Positions 26,001 through 37,608 of a stretch of DNA of 64,000 nt are shown here, piece by piece. Position 1 is the stretch's first letter, and every line of letters begins with the position of its first letter. A program made the position numbers and the translations under genes. The DNA lies in assembly GCA_021613535.1 (NCBI GenBank), contig CP075492.1, positions 9,858,001-9,922,000 of the forward strand. Reading direction: 5' to 3'. The notes under the pieces are model-generated. The model made no database searches, had not been told where the DNA came from, and saw only the letters and a list, made by a program, of their open reading frames with translations. The stretch comes from Adineta vaga. Taxonomy: Eukaryota > Rotifera.

Positions 26001-27464
26001 TTATAACTCAGCATCATTAGAAGCATTCACTTCATCGTCAACATGATGTAAAATGACTTTTCTTGGTTGTAAAGTTGTTACTTCAATTGTTGATGATGAC
26101 GTCACGGAATTCGTAGTGAGAAATGCAACAACAAGTTCATATGTACTCATCATAATCGCCGTATTCTAAAAGAAGAGAATGATAAATAGAAAATGATCTC
26201 GTTATTATACGTTTTATCTTACTGGAATTTGTCGAATTAGATGAGTTAATAAACCCCGATATAAACCCATTATACTTTCTTCATAATATACTGTTTTTAA
26301 TGTTTGCATAAATGTTCGATATTTTGAACCTGCTTCTCTTAAACGTGTTCGAACAACTTCATGAGGATAACATAAAGTTGTTGCAAATGATTTCGAACAT
26401 GCAGCAGCAATTAAATAAGTGACAAAACTATGAAAGTTTGTATCATCTGATGAATGATTTTGACGTGCGTGAAGTAATTGTAGCTGAGCTTTTATTTGCT
26501 CATAAAGAACAAAATGAACAATAGTTTCAGACACGCCTACATATGATGCAGATATACCTGAAATATACTTTCTATTCGATAAGAATTTATTTAATAGAAA
26601 TAAATGATTTTACCTTTATAAAAACCTAATATACCATGTTCACGATAAACATTACGAATGAGATCAATTGCGCGAATATTTCTTAAGATATCCTTGCGAA
26701 ATAGCAGAAATAATTATTGTACAATATTACTCTTACCCTTGCTCAATTTGAAGACGAGTTTTGATAAACCATAATGGATTTGTACATGTAGACATAGCAA
26801 TCCCTTGATATTATAAATATATATTAATGATTATAATCATCTTTTTTGAAAATTTACCTGCTGTAGCTGCTGAAGTTATATGTACTAATGGTGTTTCTCG
26901 TTCCATTTCTTTGACTAAGAACAATTTTGTATTTGCATAAGCAAAAAAATAAATTGCCCTAAGAGACATTCATTCTTGTAGAGGAATAAAATCTATGTTA
27001 TCCTTACCGTGATGGTGCAACACCGATCAGATTCGGTATAAGACCTTTAAAAAGTCCTGGAACACCTTCATATTTTACAATCTGTCTAAATTTGAATTTT
27101 TCACAATGACACGAGAATTTTTCATTGAGAAAAGAATTACCGAAGTGAACCGATTATAGATGGACGTTTTCTATCATATCTGAATTGAAAGGCGACCGTA
27201 TTACTTTTTGATGAATGTAGATTGAGATGAACTTTTTCTTGAGAAAATGCATTCTGTGATGATTGATATCGTGTTTTGATTACTTCTAATGGGCATGTAA
27301 GAACTGCACCAAATGTACCGGCAAGACTAGATATAGAGATGGAAGATTGGAATGTTTTCATTAAATACTCTTTAATTTTACCCTCCAGCTAATAGATGAA
27401 CATAAGAAGAACGATTTAGATTCGTTTGCTGTTCTCCATAAGTTTTTGTATTAGTTGTAGACAT
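26001..27464 (-). CDS. Mitochondrial carrier, SLC25A33/36 (pyrimidine nucleotide) type
   Basis: Inner-membrane transporter of the SLC25 family. Members of this clade import pyrimidine nucleotides for mitochondrial DNA and RNA synthesis. Exons begin 27382-27464 (MSTTNTKTYGEQ...HLLAGG), then 27141-27326, 27008-27085, 26858-26958, 26737-26803, one ending at 26681, and later ones to the stop at 26001. The three carrier signature repeats are visible: PLEVIKTR in repeat 1, PLWFIKTR in repeat 2 and PHEVVRTR in repeat 3. The Trp in the second signature and the phrase IPNLIGVAPSRAIYF are characteristic of SLC25A33/36 and yeast Rim2. The C-terminus extends about 35 residues past the last helix. The gene lies 222 bp downstream of UBIAD1 on the same strand. 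Confidence 0.88.
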
Positions 27465-27685
27465 GTGAGATCAAAGATAGTATCTTAATTGAAATTAATG
27501 AATCATTGATTCAAACATATCTAGAAGATATTCTTTGTTAGAGAATAAAGAATATCAAATAGAAAAAGTAAGCAAAAACTCGAGTAGTTTCAGAAGAAAA
27601 CACAGCGGAGAATGTGGAGAAAAAAAAACAATGATAACAATATCGGATCGAAACTTCACGAAACATTGTATGTTTCTTTTCGATT

Positions 27686-28731
27686 TTAAAAACGAAATTT
27701 TTGATGATGTTGAAACGTATTTGTAAGAATAATTGAAAGAATATAGAGAAAACCAAGTTGAGTATTCAATATCGCTGTTCGATTAGGTAATTTAATCAAT
27801 TTATCATGTTTAAATTCTTCACATAAACGATATGCATAGATTATTGTTAATAATGGTAAAAAGCAAAACCAAGAAATGTTTATCATTATATAACAAATAA
27901 TTACATAAGGTGAATAAATAAGTATACAATAAAGATAATAAGAATATTGTTTTCCAAGTAATATTGATAATGTCAATATACCAACAGATCTGTCATGTTC
28001 CATATCACGTGTATTATTACTATGAAGAATCGCTTCAGTATTCAATGTTAATGGTAAAGCATAAAGAACAGGATAAATACTATAATGACCAGCTTGTGCC
28101 ATGAAAGAATAAACAATAGTTATCGGACCGAATGTTAATAGAATAAGAACATCGCCAAGTGCAATATATTTAAATCCTAAAATAGTAGAAGTTATGTTGA
28201 TATAATTTGAAAGAATAAATCGATTTACCAATGCCTCCAGTATATAAAAATGATAATGGTAAAGCACCAAAATAGATCAAAGCCAAATAAGGTTCTTTTG
28301 CTGGTGAAAAATGTGATAGAGAAAGAAAAGCAATTGTTCCAATTGCATATAGGATCAGACCAAGTCGAACAACATCATTTGGTTTAAGTAAACCTTCAAT
28401 TAATGTTCGATCATCAATAGAATCAACATCGTTTCCTTTATCCTCTTTATCATTTGTCACGGGAGTATCAACACCATGAATGTAATCATAGTAACTTGAA
28501 AATTTTATAAAAAATAAATTGAACAAAATTTAGTTTTATTTTAACTTACGTGTTGAAAAGATTTGCAGCGGCATGAACACATAGTGCTGATACACATGTT
28601 AGTAAAAGTACAGGGATTGATAATGTTCGTACAGATGAATATGCAAGTGCACTGCCTAATAGAAGTGGCATCATACTAGCAGTGAACGACCATGGTCTAA
28701 CAGCTAATAGATATTTTTCTAATGTATTCAT
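27686..28731 (-). CDS. UBIAD1: UbiA prenyltransferase domain-containing protein 1 (menaquinone-4 synthase)
   Basis: Membrane prenyltransferase that makes menaquinone-4 (vitamin K2) and in animals also binds HMG-CoA reductase. There are three exons, 28550-28731, 28229-28494 and 27686-28176, all joining in phase. The first Asp-rich motif is split by intron 1: [22 protein letters not shown] follows. Then come [33 protein letters not shown] and the second Asp motif [16 protein letters not shown]. About eight hydrophobic helices are evident, and the length (about 312 residues) is close to the human protein. The alignment with human UBIAD1, from memory, is strong along the whole length, including the [10 protein letters not shown] segment. 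No broken residues seen. Confidence 0.95.
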
Positions 28732-29940
28732 GCTAAATTAATAACTAGAATAGAAACATCTATATCATCATCTATAATTATCGTTGAATAGAAATATTTT
28801 TGAAAGATTAGTTTTGTTGTTAGATCATTTCAGTTCAGTACCAAATCATGCTTATAAGTGGATAAATATGATCGAATGAATGGTAGACCTCCTCGATTTA
28901 GTGTAATTGTTATGGTTAACAACGAATCATATTGAAGAGATGAATCATCGGTCAAAAATATAGAAAGAAGGAGAGAGAGAGTTGCCTATTAATTCCAAGT
29001 TCTCATACACGTGAAATGAGGCGTTTTATGTATTATGAAAATTACAGGTATAAGAAAGACCTTGGCATATGGATCCGCCTTTTATATTATGTCTATTTGT
29101 TCGTTTTCAATCTGGAGATAGAACCGAAAAATTAATGTATAAGCAAAGACAAAACTGAAATATTAATGTATTTTATACAATAGTGAACATATATGAGATA
29201 ATTCACCATTGAAACATGATCTATAGAACATATTCATTCTTCTGAACATTATTCAAACTCATCACCACGTGATTTCTAAAATAGACGAAAGGAGAATATC
29301 TCTAAGCAAGATTTGATCATTTTGAAAACAAAATTCATCTAGTTAATCCTTACAAATAGAACTTGATCGGGAACCAGTCCCGCTACAACCAAAAATACAT
29401 CTTACATCAGTATTTTGAGACGTCGAGAAAAGCGCGATGCAAAACAAAACAATTATAATCTATAGAAGAAAAAAAGAAAATATACGAAAGAGTATGAAGG
29501 ATGTTATTCTTCATGTTTTGAGAGTTATTACTTCTAGTATTCGTTTAGATTTGCTCTACTTTGATGATATACAATTAATTTAAATGATGTATATCTATTA
29601 TTTCTGCTATATCATCACGAAAGCTATCATCGTGCGTAAGAACAACTCATTGTAGTTTTAATGACAAATGATAATAATAGATCATAGTTCTTACACATAA
29701 AAACAATTTTTTCGTAGGAGACGTTTGAAATATTCTTTATATATATATATTAGTTATGTTTATAGTTCATCGCGTAATATTGAGATGTTCCGGTTTTACT
29801 ACTTGAAGACAAAAAATCAAGATAAAATAGATTGGTTTAGAACAATAAAATAGTTTTCGTTTGAATCATCTGTCTATGTTCTCCATCTAGCATCTAAAAC
29901 GTCTAACTTCAGAGTCAAGAGATAGCAAAAATAAAAATAT
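28732..29940. other. Intergenic region
   Basis: Between UBIAD1 and the 3' end of SELENBP1. It has a short GA tract near 28969-28981 and an AT run near 29738-29750. No gene, RNA or repeat family recognised. Confidence 0.5.
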
Positions 29941-31465
29941 TTAATTCCAGATATCCGATGTGCAGTCACCACCCGGATAACGCATTTCATGAGCACGTGC
30001 TGGACCATGTGGTTCGTTTTTGAAGGTCATATAAAAATCTTGATCCAATTTCATTCCACCATTTTCACTATCACAATCAATTTTTGCTAAATAAGATCCA
30101 TCTTGTTTAATTCCCGGATAAAATTGATCATCCCATGATGAATATAATGAATTAGTTACATATAAACGTTTACCATCTAATGATAATTGAATCATTTGTG
30201 GTCCACCATGAACTGAACGTTTATCCTGATAATCACTATCAGTTTTGGTTAAACCACCAAGCCAAACTTGTCCAGTAAGTTTTGGTTTAGCTGGATCAGT
30301 GATATCATATTGACGAACATCACCATGAAACCAATTACAAAAATAGACTAAAACAAAATTCAACTAAGATTATTGTAACCCAAAAAAAATACATACTAAA
30401 TTTATCATTCAAGGAAATGAGCATATCGGATATGATGGCTGGTATTGGTTGTCCATCATTACCAGTTAAAAATTCAACTTGAATAACTTTTTCAACTTGC
30501 CATTCATTAGATTGATCTTGATAAAATCGAAAAACTGAACTACCTAATGCACAAACGACATAACCATAAGGAGTAGGTGGACTATGACAAAAACGTAATT
30601 CAAGAGGAATCAATCCATCAGCACCAAGATCAACTGTTTTTAAATATTTACGTTCTGACCAATCCCAAAAATGTAATGAACGACCATATTTATTTAGAGC
30701 AACATCATTTGGATTAAATCCTAAACAAGATAAATGTATCATGAAAGAACTATGAAAATGTCTTTTTTACCTTTTTCAAATACACTTGGCGCTGCCCATT
30801 CACTACTAACCATAATATTATGTCTTGGTTTATACCAATAATCATAATAAAATTGAACATTTGATGAAACGTTTTCACTATTCCATCGACCGGTGACTTC
30901 AAAATTTTCATTTAATAAAGCAAAACCTCCTGGTAATTCACCTTTAGCATTTCCCAAACATGAGATCATAATATCTCCACTACCTAAAATCAATTTCGAA
31001 TAAAACTTCTTCATTATTATGAATAGATTTTCTTCATTTACCTAAACAATGAACTGTATGTGGTGCACTTAAATTCAATTTTTTCAACTCTTCACTGTCA
31101 ATTGTTTTATATAAACTTGGTTTTTTCTCATCAGCTGTATCAATAATATAAATTTTTGATGATTTAAAACCGCCTAAGACAATAAATCGTCGTTCTTTAT
31201 TACAATCACCGTGACATGATGAACAAGCATTCCAGCCAAAATGATGAAATTCATCATTAATATTTGGTGAATATAATCGACTAATCACTTTTTGATAATC
31301 AGGAGAATTTGGATCAACATCAACTGTTGCCAAATAATCAGGTTGATCATCTTGACATGAAACCATTGCAATGTATAATAATTTTTCTCGTGGACCATTT
31401 TGCATAGCTTCAAGAGGACTAGCATAGCCAGGTCCTTTCTTACAACAGGATGATAACGACGGCAT
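29941..31465 (-). CDS. SELENBP1: Selenium-binding protein 1 / methanethiol oxidase
   Basis: Cytosolic beta-propeller protein. The human member oxidises methanethiol to H2S, H2O2 and formaldehyde. There are four exons, 31042-31465, 30771-30983, 30397-30720 and 29941-30347, all in phase, giving about 455 residues. Family features: an N-terminal [15 protein letters not shown] segment, [14 protein letters not shown] with the reactive Cys pair, [25 protein letters not shown], a [20 protein letters not shown] stretch, [25 protein letters not shown] and a C-terminus [10 protein letters not shown] almost identical to vertebrate proteins. A TATA-like element lies about 45 bases upstream of the ATG. 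It is divergent from the orphan membrane-protein gene to the right. Confidence 0.95.
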
Positions 31466-32723
31466 GATATATCTAGAACGAAAAGTCCAATGTACATAGA
31501 ACGCAGCACTTATATATGAACAAGAGAACGTGTGTAAACAAATATAAAGATTTTGTGTTTCTTTTCATGGATAAATACAAAAATCGATATGTCGCTGTTA
31601 TAGTATTGTTTTTATGTGAATGCTATCTTATCGTTAAATTTCGATGCATCTGTATGCGAACATGTGTGCGAAAAAGATAAAAATAATGCCCACGTCATCG
31701 ATATATCGTGAAGTGAAATTTGAGAGGACAAAAATTAGAAATAAAGTGACCATTTATGTGCACAGAAATGCACATTCAATTACTTCAAAGCAAATATTGA
31801 TTTTCATCAGAATAACTAGTCATATGGATCATTTATATGTCGATGTCTTTATTTTTTATATAAGAGTAATTTTATGAGAGAGAATACATTTTTCAGCAGT
31901 CTGTTTTATGCGAAAACACTTCAGATATATTTACACACATAGAAGACGTTATTTTTGTATCTTTCAAAAGTTCTATGTCTTGTCAAATTATTTGGCTGAA
32001 TTAATTTCGTACTTATTCTAATATCAACACAGATAAAATAAACAGATTTGTTAGCTTGTTCTTCTATTGGAACATTATGACCTCTTTAGAACTATCAATT
32101 GAATAATTGTCGGAAACAATTCATAAGCAAACTTCTTCTATTTGCTGATGAAGGTCTTGCATAACTGTATTCATTCTAATGTGATTCAATACAATCTTCA
32201 GTTTATACCATAATCATCTGGAATCAATATGTACATCAAGTAAACGATGTTTCTTATTCAGTAGCTTGTATCTTGATTATTTTATCAAATCAGTTACACT
32301 TGAACAATGTCTTTTGCCTTTATTTAATTTGAATGAATTTTTTTATTGATATTACGAATACGATTATGAAACAAAACAAAAAAAGAGAACAGAACTATTA
32401 TATATAATGTAATAGATCAAAAGTTCACATGAATAAATAGATGAACTCTAGAGAATAGAACTGCAATAAGATCTATATACATGCACAATAGATCGAAGAG
32501 AAGAGAGAATGTGTTCTTTTCTTCTTCTTCTTCTTCTTTTTTCTCGTTTTTTTTCTATATATTTAGACCATATTATTGTTTAATAGAAGAAGAGATAAAT
32601 CATCATCTTCACTGATGGTCATCGACACCCAAGAAGAACAAAGTAAATACGATCACATCATATCTAGAGATATCCAACTTAGATAAACATATAGTTACAT
32701 CAAATTCAAACGATAATTGAACG
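31466..32723. other. Divergent intergenic region
   Basis: Between the start codons of SELENBP1 (-) and the orphan membrane protein (+). It has a CTT repeat near 32519-32537 and AT-rich sequence elsewhere. No gene seen. Confidence 0.5.
31510..31517 (-). promoter_or_regulatory. TATA-box-like element of SELENBP1
   Basis: The minus strand reads TATATAAG about 45 bases upstream of the SELENBP1 ATG, consistent with a very short 5' UTR. Confidence 0.45.
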
Positions 32724-33627
32724 ATGTTATTTCCTCTTCTATTAATAGCTGTTACTCAAATTATATTTATAAGTAAATGAAATAACTATTTGAAAGAAAA
32801 TGTATTTTTTTTAAATTATTATTTAACGAATGCGATAGATACCCTGGAAACAACATTACCTATATCAATAATCTTTGATGGCTTTACATTAGAATCCGTA
32901 ATAGTTTGTTGAGAATTATATTCATTTGATAATTGTCTTGTTTTTCATTCTAGTGGAATAAAGATTCGATGTGGAATAAAACTCGATTATCAATAGTACA
33001 ACATTTAAATAAATTTTGCAAACATGATATTAATTGTGATGCTGAGTAAGTTGAAAGATTTATTTAAATATATATCTCAAAGTCTTCAATAGATATGGTA
33101 TTGATAATATTCATTTATTGAATGTAATTCAACATGAATTTTCTTCAATTCATTTGCTTATCACTGCAGATAAACCATTATTAAATCAAACAAATGAAAA
33201 TTCCTTCTATAATTATACTGCACTTCTAACAGGTTTTCATTTTCTTTACAACAAAATTATTGATTTGATTATTTAACTTTCCAGGTGCACTTTATCAAGC
33301 GAAAATCGATATTGAACATTTGCATGATAATCAATTATTAAATAGAATAATTTATTCAACAACGCATTCTCATCAGAATTCAATTCTTAATCGAACTAGT
33401 CGATTATTATCTGTTCTTTTGGGAATAATTCTAGTTGCTATTGTATTTGCTTTGACAATCTTTTCTTTTCAAAAAATGTACGTAGAATTAAAAAGATATT
33501 TGATTCAATGCAAGTTTGATATTATTTTAGTCGACAACATCATTATTCCAAATTATTTCAAGGCACACAAATGCGTCAACAAGCACAAGACGATGATTGC
33601 CAATCGACTTCCGTCTTACATTCATGA
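32724..33627 (+). CDS. Orphan type I single-pass membrane protein
   Basis: No recognised family. Six exons join in phase: 32724-32772, 32839-32897, 32954-33045, 33093-33232, 33285-33477 and 33531-33627. The predicted protein has about 209 residues. It starts with a signal peptide (MLFPLLLIAVTQIIFI). The ectodomain of about 125 residues has two Cys (FCKHDINC) and several N-glycosylation sequons. One strong membrane helix follows (LLSVLLGIILVAIVFALTIF), then a short basic tail that starts KIRQHHYSK. Every intron is 47-66 bases with GT-AG borders, and the frame is kept across all five, which argues for a real gene although no homologue is known to me. Reading through the last intron would give an alternative, longer tail ending near 33679. 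Confidence 0.65.
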
Positions 33628-33813
33628 AATAACACAAAAAAGCACGTTTGACATTTTTGATAAACTATCGCAACTTTGACGTTTACAATGTCAGGAGAAT
33701 TTCAGTTTATAATACAGTATTTGTTTATTCTTATTAATATATACACTATGTCAATTAGAATTCTTCAACTAATTAAAATTGAATGTAAAAATCTATGTGA
33801 GATTAGTAATATA

Positions 33814-34629
33814 TTAGATTTTTATTGATGATGTGCATTCAAAAGTGGCAATAACAGCATTATGATCAGTTGATCGACGAGTATCAACAATAAAGCATTC
33901 AACTAATTTCCATTGATCATTAAATAATGGACGATGAAGAATATAATCAATTCTAGTACCATATGGACATGTGACTACTTTCCTATCTCTAAATTGTGGA
34001 TTTATTTGTCGAAAGCTATCTTGAAAACCGTATGTTTGAGTTAATGATTGAATCAATTCAAATCTTGGTTGTTCCCATCCACTTAATTCTCGTTTTTTTA
34101 TAATAGTCTCATATAAATATTCATTAGAATAATCCTCCCGTGTTAATGCATTCAGATCACCAATGAGAATGTTAATGTCATGTTTATCTAAAGAAAATTC
34201 TTTCATTTGTAATAAACGATCATCTTCATCGAAATGATCAAGATGCGTAACAGCAAATGTACGATTATGAACAAAAGGATGATCTCCATCTAAACGACAT
34301 CGAAGTATTGCTCGACTACCACCCGTATAGTATTGTTGTGTCACTTGATTATACTGTTCAATGATCGGATAACGAGACGCAATAGCATTACCAAAAGATA
34401 AACCACCACTTAATCCAACAGCTGTGTAATTTAATGACAGTTGTTCGTGAAGAATAGTCCAGTTATTATCATGACGCATTTCTTCAACAGCAAGTAAATC
34501 AAGATTATATGGGGCAAGAATCGATGCTAATACTTTAGCATTACTTTTTCGTGAAAATGGACTTCGAAATGAATGAACATTAACAGTACCTATTCGAAAT
34601 CTTGCCGAAGAAGTTGCATGTTGAGTCAT
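33814..34629 (-). CDS. Endonuclease/exonuclease/phosphatase (EEP) family nuclease
   Basis: Single-exon 271-residue protein with the DNase I-like fold. Catalytic motifs in order: GTVNVHS (strand 1 Asn), LAVEEM (metal-binding Glu), THLDHFDEDDR, IGDLNA (Asp/Asn pair), GTRIDYIL and STDHNAVIA (Asp-His). No signal peptide, so intracellular. The substrate cannot be told: the fold serves DNA, RNA and phosphoester substrates. Unlike its neighbours it has no coding intron. It starts 150 bp after the stop of the TatD gene on the same strand, and a TATTAG acceptor lies seven bases before its ATG. It may be the second gene of a trans-spliced pair. Horizontal origin is possible but untested. Confidence 0.85.
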   Translation of the reverse strand: MTQHATSSARFRIGTVNVHSFRSPFSRKSNAKVLASILAPYNLDLLAVEEMRHDNNWTILHEQLSLNYTAVGLSGGLSFGNAIASRYPIIEQYNQVTQQYYTGGSRAILRCRLDGDHPFVHNRTFAVTHLDHFDEDDRLLQMKEFSLDKHDINILIGDLNALTREDYSNEYLYETIIKKRELSGWEQPRFELIQSLTQTYGFQDSFRQINPQFRDRKVVTCPYGTRIDYILHRPLFNDQWKLVECFIVDTRRSTDHNAVIATFECTSSIKI

Positions 34630-34778
34630 TGAGAATCTAATATAATGTTGTTGTTATTGTTATCATCTGTTTCTGTGTTATGAAATTACATATACTTATT
34701 TAACGGAAAAAAAGCACGTGTAATTTCTTCACCATCATATGTTTTTCTCTTTCATTTACAAAAAAACAAAACAAATTT

Positions 34779-35790
34779 TTATTTTAGATTAAAAAATTCC
34801 TGAAGAACATTTGTATTTCTTTTTAATAAATTTGTCCATTGATCATTTTGAAGAATACTCTTTGTTACATAGGCACTTATTGTTAATATACCTAATATTG
34901 GACAATTTTCTTTTTTGTTGATTAATAATGATGATGATTTTAAATAAGGTGAATCCGTTTCGAAAACAAATCTTTGTTGATTTTCTGTTTCATCTAATTC
35001 TTGAATTAATCGTTGTAAAGGTTTTTCACCTGAATGACAACACATACCACCAATACTCAATACACTCGATGGGAAATAATTAAGAAATTCTCGATAAACT
35101 AATGCACCTTTCGAATTACAACAATGCCATTGAATTTTCATCGACGAATCTAATGCATTGTTTTTCAGCATATCAAATAATTGTTGATCAAATTGACGAC
35201 AATGAATAATTAATGGTAAATGAAATTCATTAGCTAATTTAATTTGTGATATAAAGATTTCAGTTTGTAATGATAAGTGTTCATTATTGAGTATATCAAG
35301 ACCACATTCACCAATGCCAACCATTGGACGTGTTTGAACAAGATGACGAAGACGAAGTAAATCATTCCATGGATTAACACCTAAATAACGTGGATGAATA
35401 CCATATGCTTCATAGAGTCGAACCTTGAGATACAATATATCTTCTAATCTGATTCAGGTCTATGAAAGAATCTACTTTTGATTTGAGAGATTCAGGAATG
35501 ATTGAAAATGTATCGTCCCACATCGAAGATTTGTGAACATTTGTAACACCGATAAATTGTTCGATATTTTCCAATGATTCAATAGTACAAGACCAAGTTT
35601 CATTCAATAATCGATCATGAAAATGACCATCCGTAAGATGAATAGATTCCGTTAGATGTAATAGTTGACAATTGACATCTTTACATGTTCCATTCAGTAA
35701 ACTATCATCACAAACATCTTTTATGATTGCTTCTTGTGTGACATTATTGTCTGGAGTTATTTGATCAGATCTCTTTTCTTTTTTATTCAT
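34779..35790 (-). CDS. TatD-family metal-dependent nuclease with N-terminal CCCH-like finger
   Basis: TatD enzymes are TIM-barrel hydrolases acting as 3'-5' DNA or RNA exonucleases. There are two exons, 35476-35790 and 34779-35423, joined phase 0 across a 52-base intron (LKSK|VRLYEAYGIHP). About 320 residues. The metal ligands are all present: TDGHFHDRL (HxH), GIGECGLD (Glu), LIIHCRQ (His), WHCCN (His) and FETDSPYL (Asp). Ahead of the barrel, residues about 25-46 read as C-x8-C-x4-C-x3-H, a CCCH-like zinc-finger spacing not found in ordinary TatD proteins. That suggests RNA binding, by inference only. The EEP nuclease follows 150 bp downstream on the same strand. Confidence 0.85.
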
Positions 35791-36189
35791 CTATAAAGAT
35801 AGAATTACATGTTCAAACAGTATCGTTACAAAATGTTGCTATTTGTTTATACGAACTATCTGACAAAATCTTGTAGAAAATAATACGAATTCCTTTGTTC
35901 TTGATAGTAAATAAATTGAAAATGTCAATGTAGTTCAAATTTTTCTGACAATTAAAATAATTTATTTTATTCATTACCATTGATAAAATACACATATAAA
36001 TACATTGAGTAAATCACAAAGACACACACACATACACATTGAAAATATTAGAAGGAAGACAATTGCATGATCATTCGATTTTTAAGGAAAGGAAACTAGA
36101 CATATAAAGAAAGAAAGAAAAGCAAAAACTGTTTCTCGATTCATTTGTTTTTATGACTAAAAGAATTCTTCTTGATTATCTGATTGTTT
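35791..36189. other. Short intergenic region
   Basis: Between AGPAT and TatD. It contains a CA run near 36019-36032 and A-rich sequence. No gene seen. Confidence 0.5.
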
Positions 36190-37085
36190 TCAATTGTCCT
36201 TTTTCTCATCAGTAATTGTTTGAATTGTTTGATACGCATCAATCATTCGTTGTCGAGTTATTTCGATTAATCGTGAGAGATCTCTATCGATGGTCATGCC
36301 TTTTGTATCAATTGATTCAAGACATTTTATTGTAACACAACCATGACGCCAATAAAAACTATGAGTTGCTTTATCAGCATTATAAATCGATTTATACGAA
36401 GAAAAAACCACTGGAACAATTGGAACTTGAGCTTGAATAGCCAAACGGAAAGCTCCAACTTTAAATGGAAGAAACGTCTCCGTCATATTTCGTGTTCCTA
36501 TTTAAAAAAGAACCAAAATTCAACAGATGTTCTAATTCAATTCATTACCTTCAGGAAATACCCATAATCTCAATGATTTCTCTTGTACTTTCTTAGTTAC
36601 ATGTTGCATTGTTTCAGTAGATTTATCTCGATTTTTTCGATCAACATATTCTAAACCAGCTAACCATGCACTAAAACCAAATGGTAATGCCCATATTAAT
36701 TCTTTCTTCGCTAAAATTGTACAATAACGTATATGTTCTGGCCAAAGTTTCATCATGCCAATAAAATCTATTGAAGATTGATGATTAGCAACAATAACAC
36801 ACGGTCCTTCTCGATCTAAAACTTTCGCATTTTCAATGCGATACTTTATACCAAATAAAGTAAAAACTGGATTGAGGATCATTGCACCAATCGGATATTA
36901 AATGCATCACGTGGTCGAATGATAAAGACTGGTATAATGACGACAGATATTAACATAACATAACCAACATAGAGAATATATTTGAGTACATAGAGTTGTT
37001 TTTCATTGAGAATATATTTTGTAAGAAAATAGATTAATATGATAGTAGAAATGAAACCAATAGGATAGATATAAAAAATTGTCAT
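36190..37085 (-). CDS. 1-acylglycerol-3-phosphate acyltransferase (AGPAT1/2-like), with apparent frameshift
   Basis: Makes phosphatidic acid from lysophosphatidic acid and acyl-CoA at the ER membrane. The N-terminal part (37085 down to about 36895) encodes hydrophobic helices and RPRDAFNIR. The next part, in a different frame (about 36899-36549), continues MILNPVF...GIKYRIENA, then NHQSSIDF (the NHx4D catalytic motif), WLAGLEYVDRKNR and VFPEG. After an intron the exon 36190-36497 gives TRNMTETFLPFKVGAF and PIVPVVFSSY. Both sides of the frame change match AGPAT1 without a gap. One base therefore appears to be missing around 36880-36900. A 44-base intron with a weak GTGATG donor would also restore frame but would delete conserved residues. 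It is either an assembly error or a real lesion. Confidence 0.85.
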
Positions 37086-37608
37086 TGTTCTGTTTTTTTT
37101 TGTTGAATGATCTAAAAATAAGAAGAACCATTTATTTGATTAGATTTAAATACAAAAGACAAAATATAGAAATATAGTATGACATTAAAGGGAAACCAAC
37201 TTCACTACTTAAATTTACACTTGTTCTATCTTTCACATATCTTCAAAATTTTAAAAAAAACATACAAATGCTATTTTCATTTATACTTTTAGTATTATTA
37301 CTATCATAGCGAGATTGTTGAAAAGAAACAAATGCAAGAAAAATACAAAAAAAATATGGAAACAAAATTGAACACCTTCATATATAATAACAATCGAGAA
37401 TAGAATGGCCAGAGAAAAAATATAGAACAGATATGTATCTCATACGATCAATACAAAAACAAAAATAGAAAAATACAATAATATCAAAGATATTTACTCA
37501 ATGATTTTTGAATAAATCAAATATTTACAAGAAAAATAACTATCCACAGAAATCTTTTTACTATTTGAGAATGATTTCTTTTCATTTATGGCTAAATGAT
37601 ATTCTTCT
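37086..37608. other. Intergenic region
   Basis: A-rich sequence between WEE1 and AGPAT, presumably the WEE1 3' UTR plus AGPAT upstream DNA. No gene seen. Confidence 0.5.

Noticed and set aside
36855-36915. A 44-base intron restoring the AGPAT frame
   Set aside because: GTGATG is a poor donor and splicing would delete about 14 residues that align with human AGPAT1 without a gap; a missing base is simpler.
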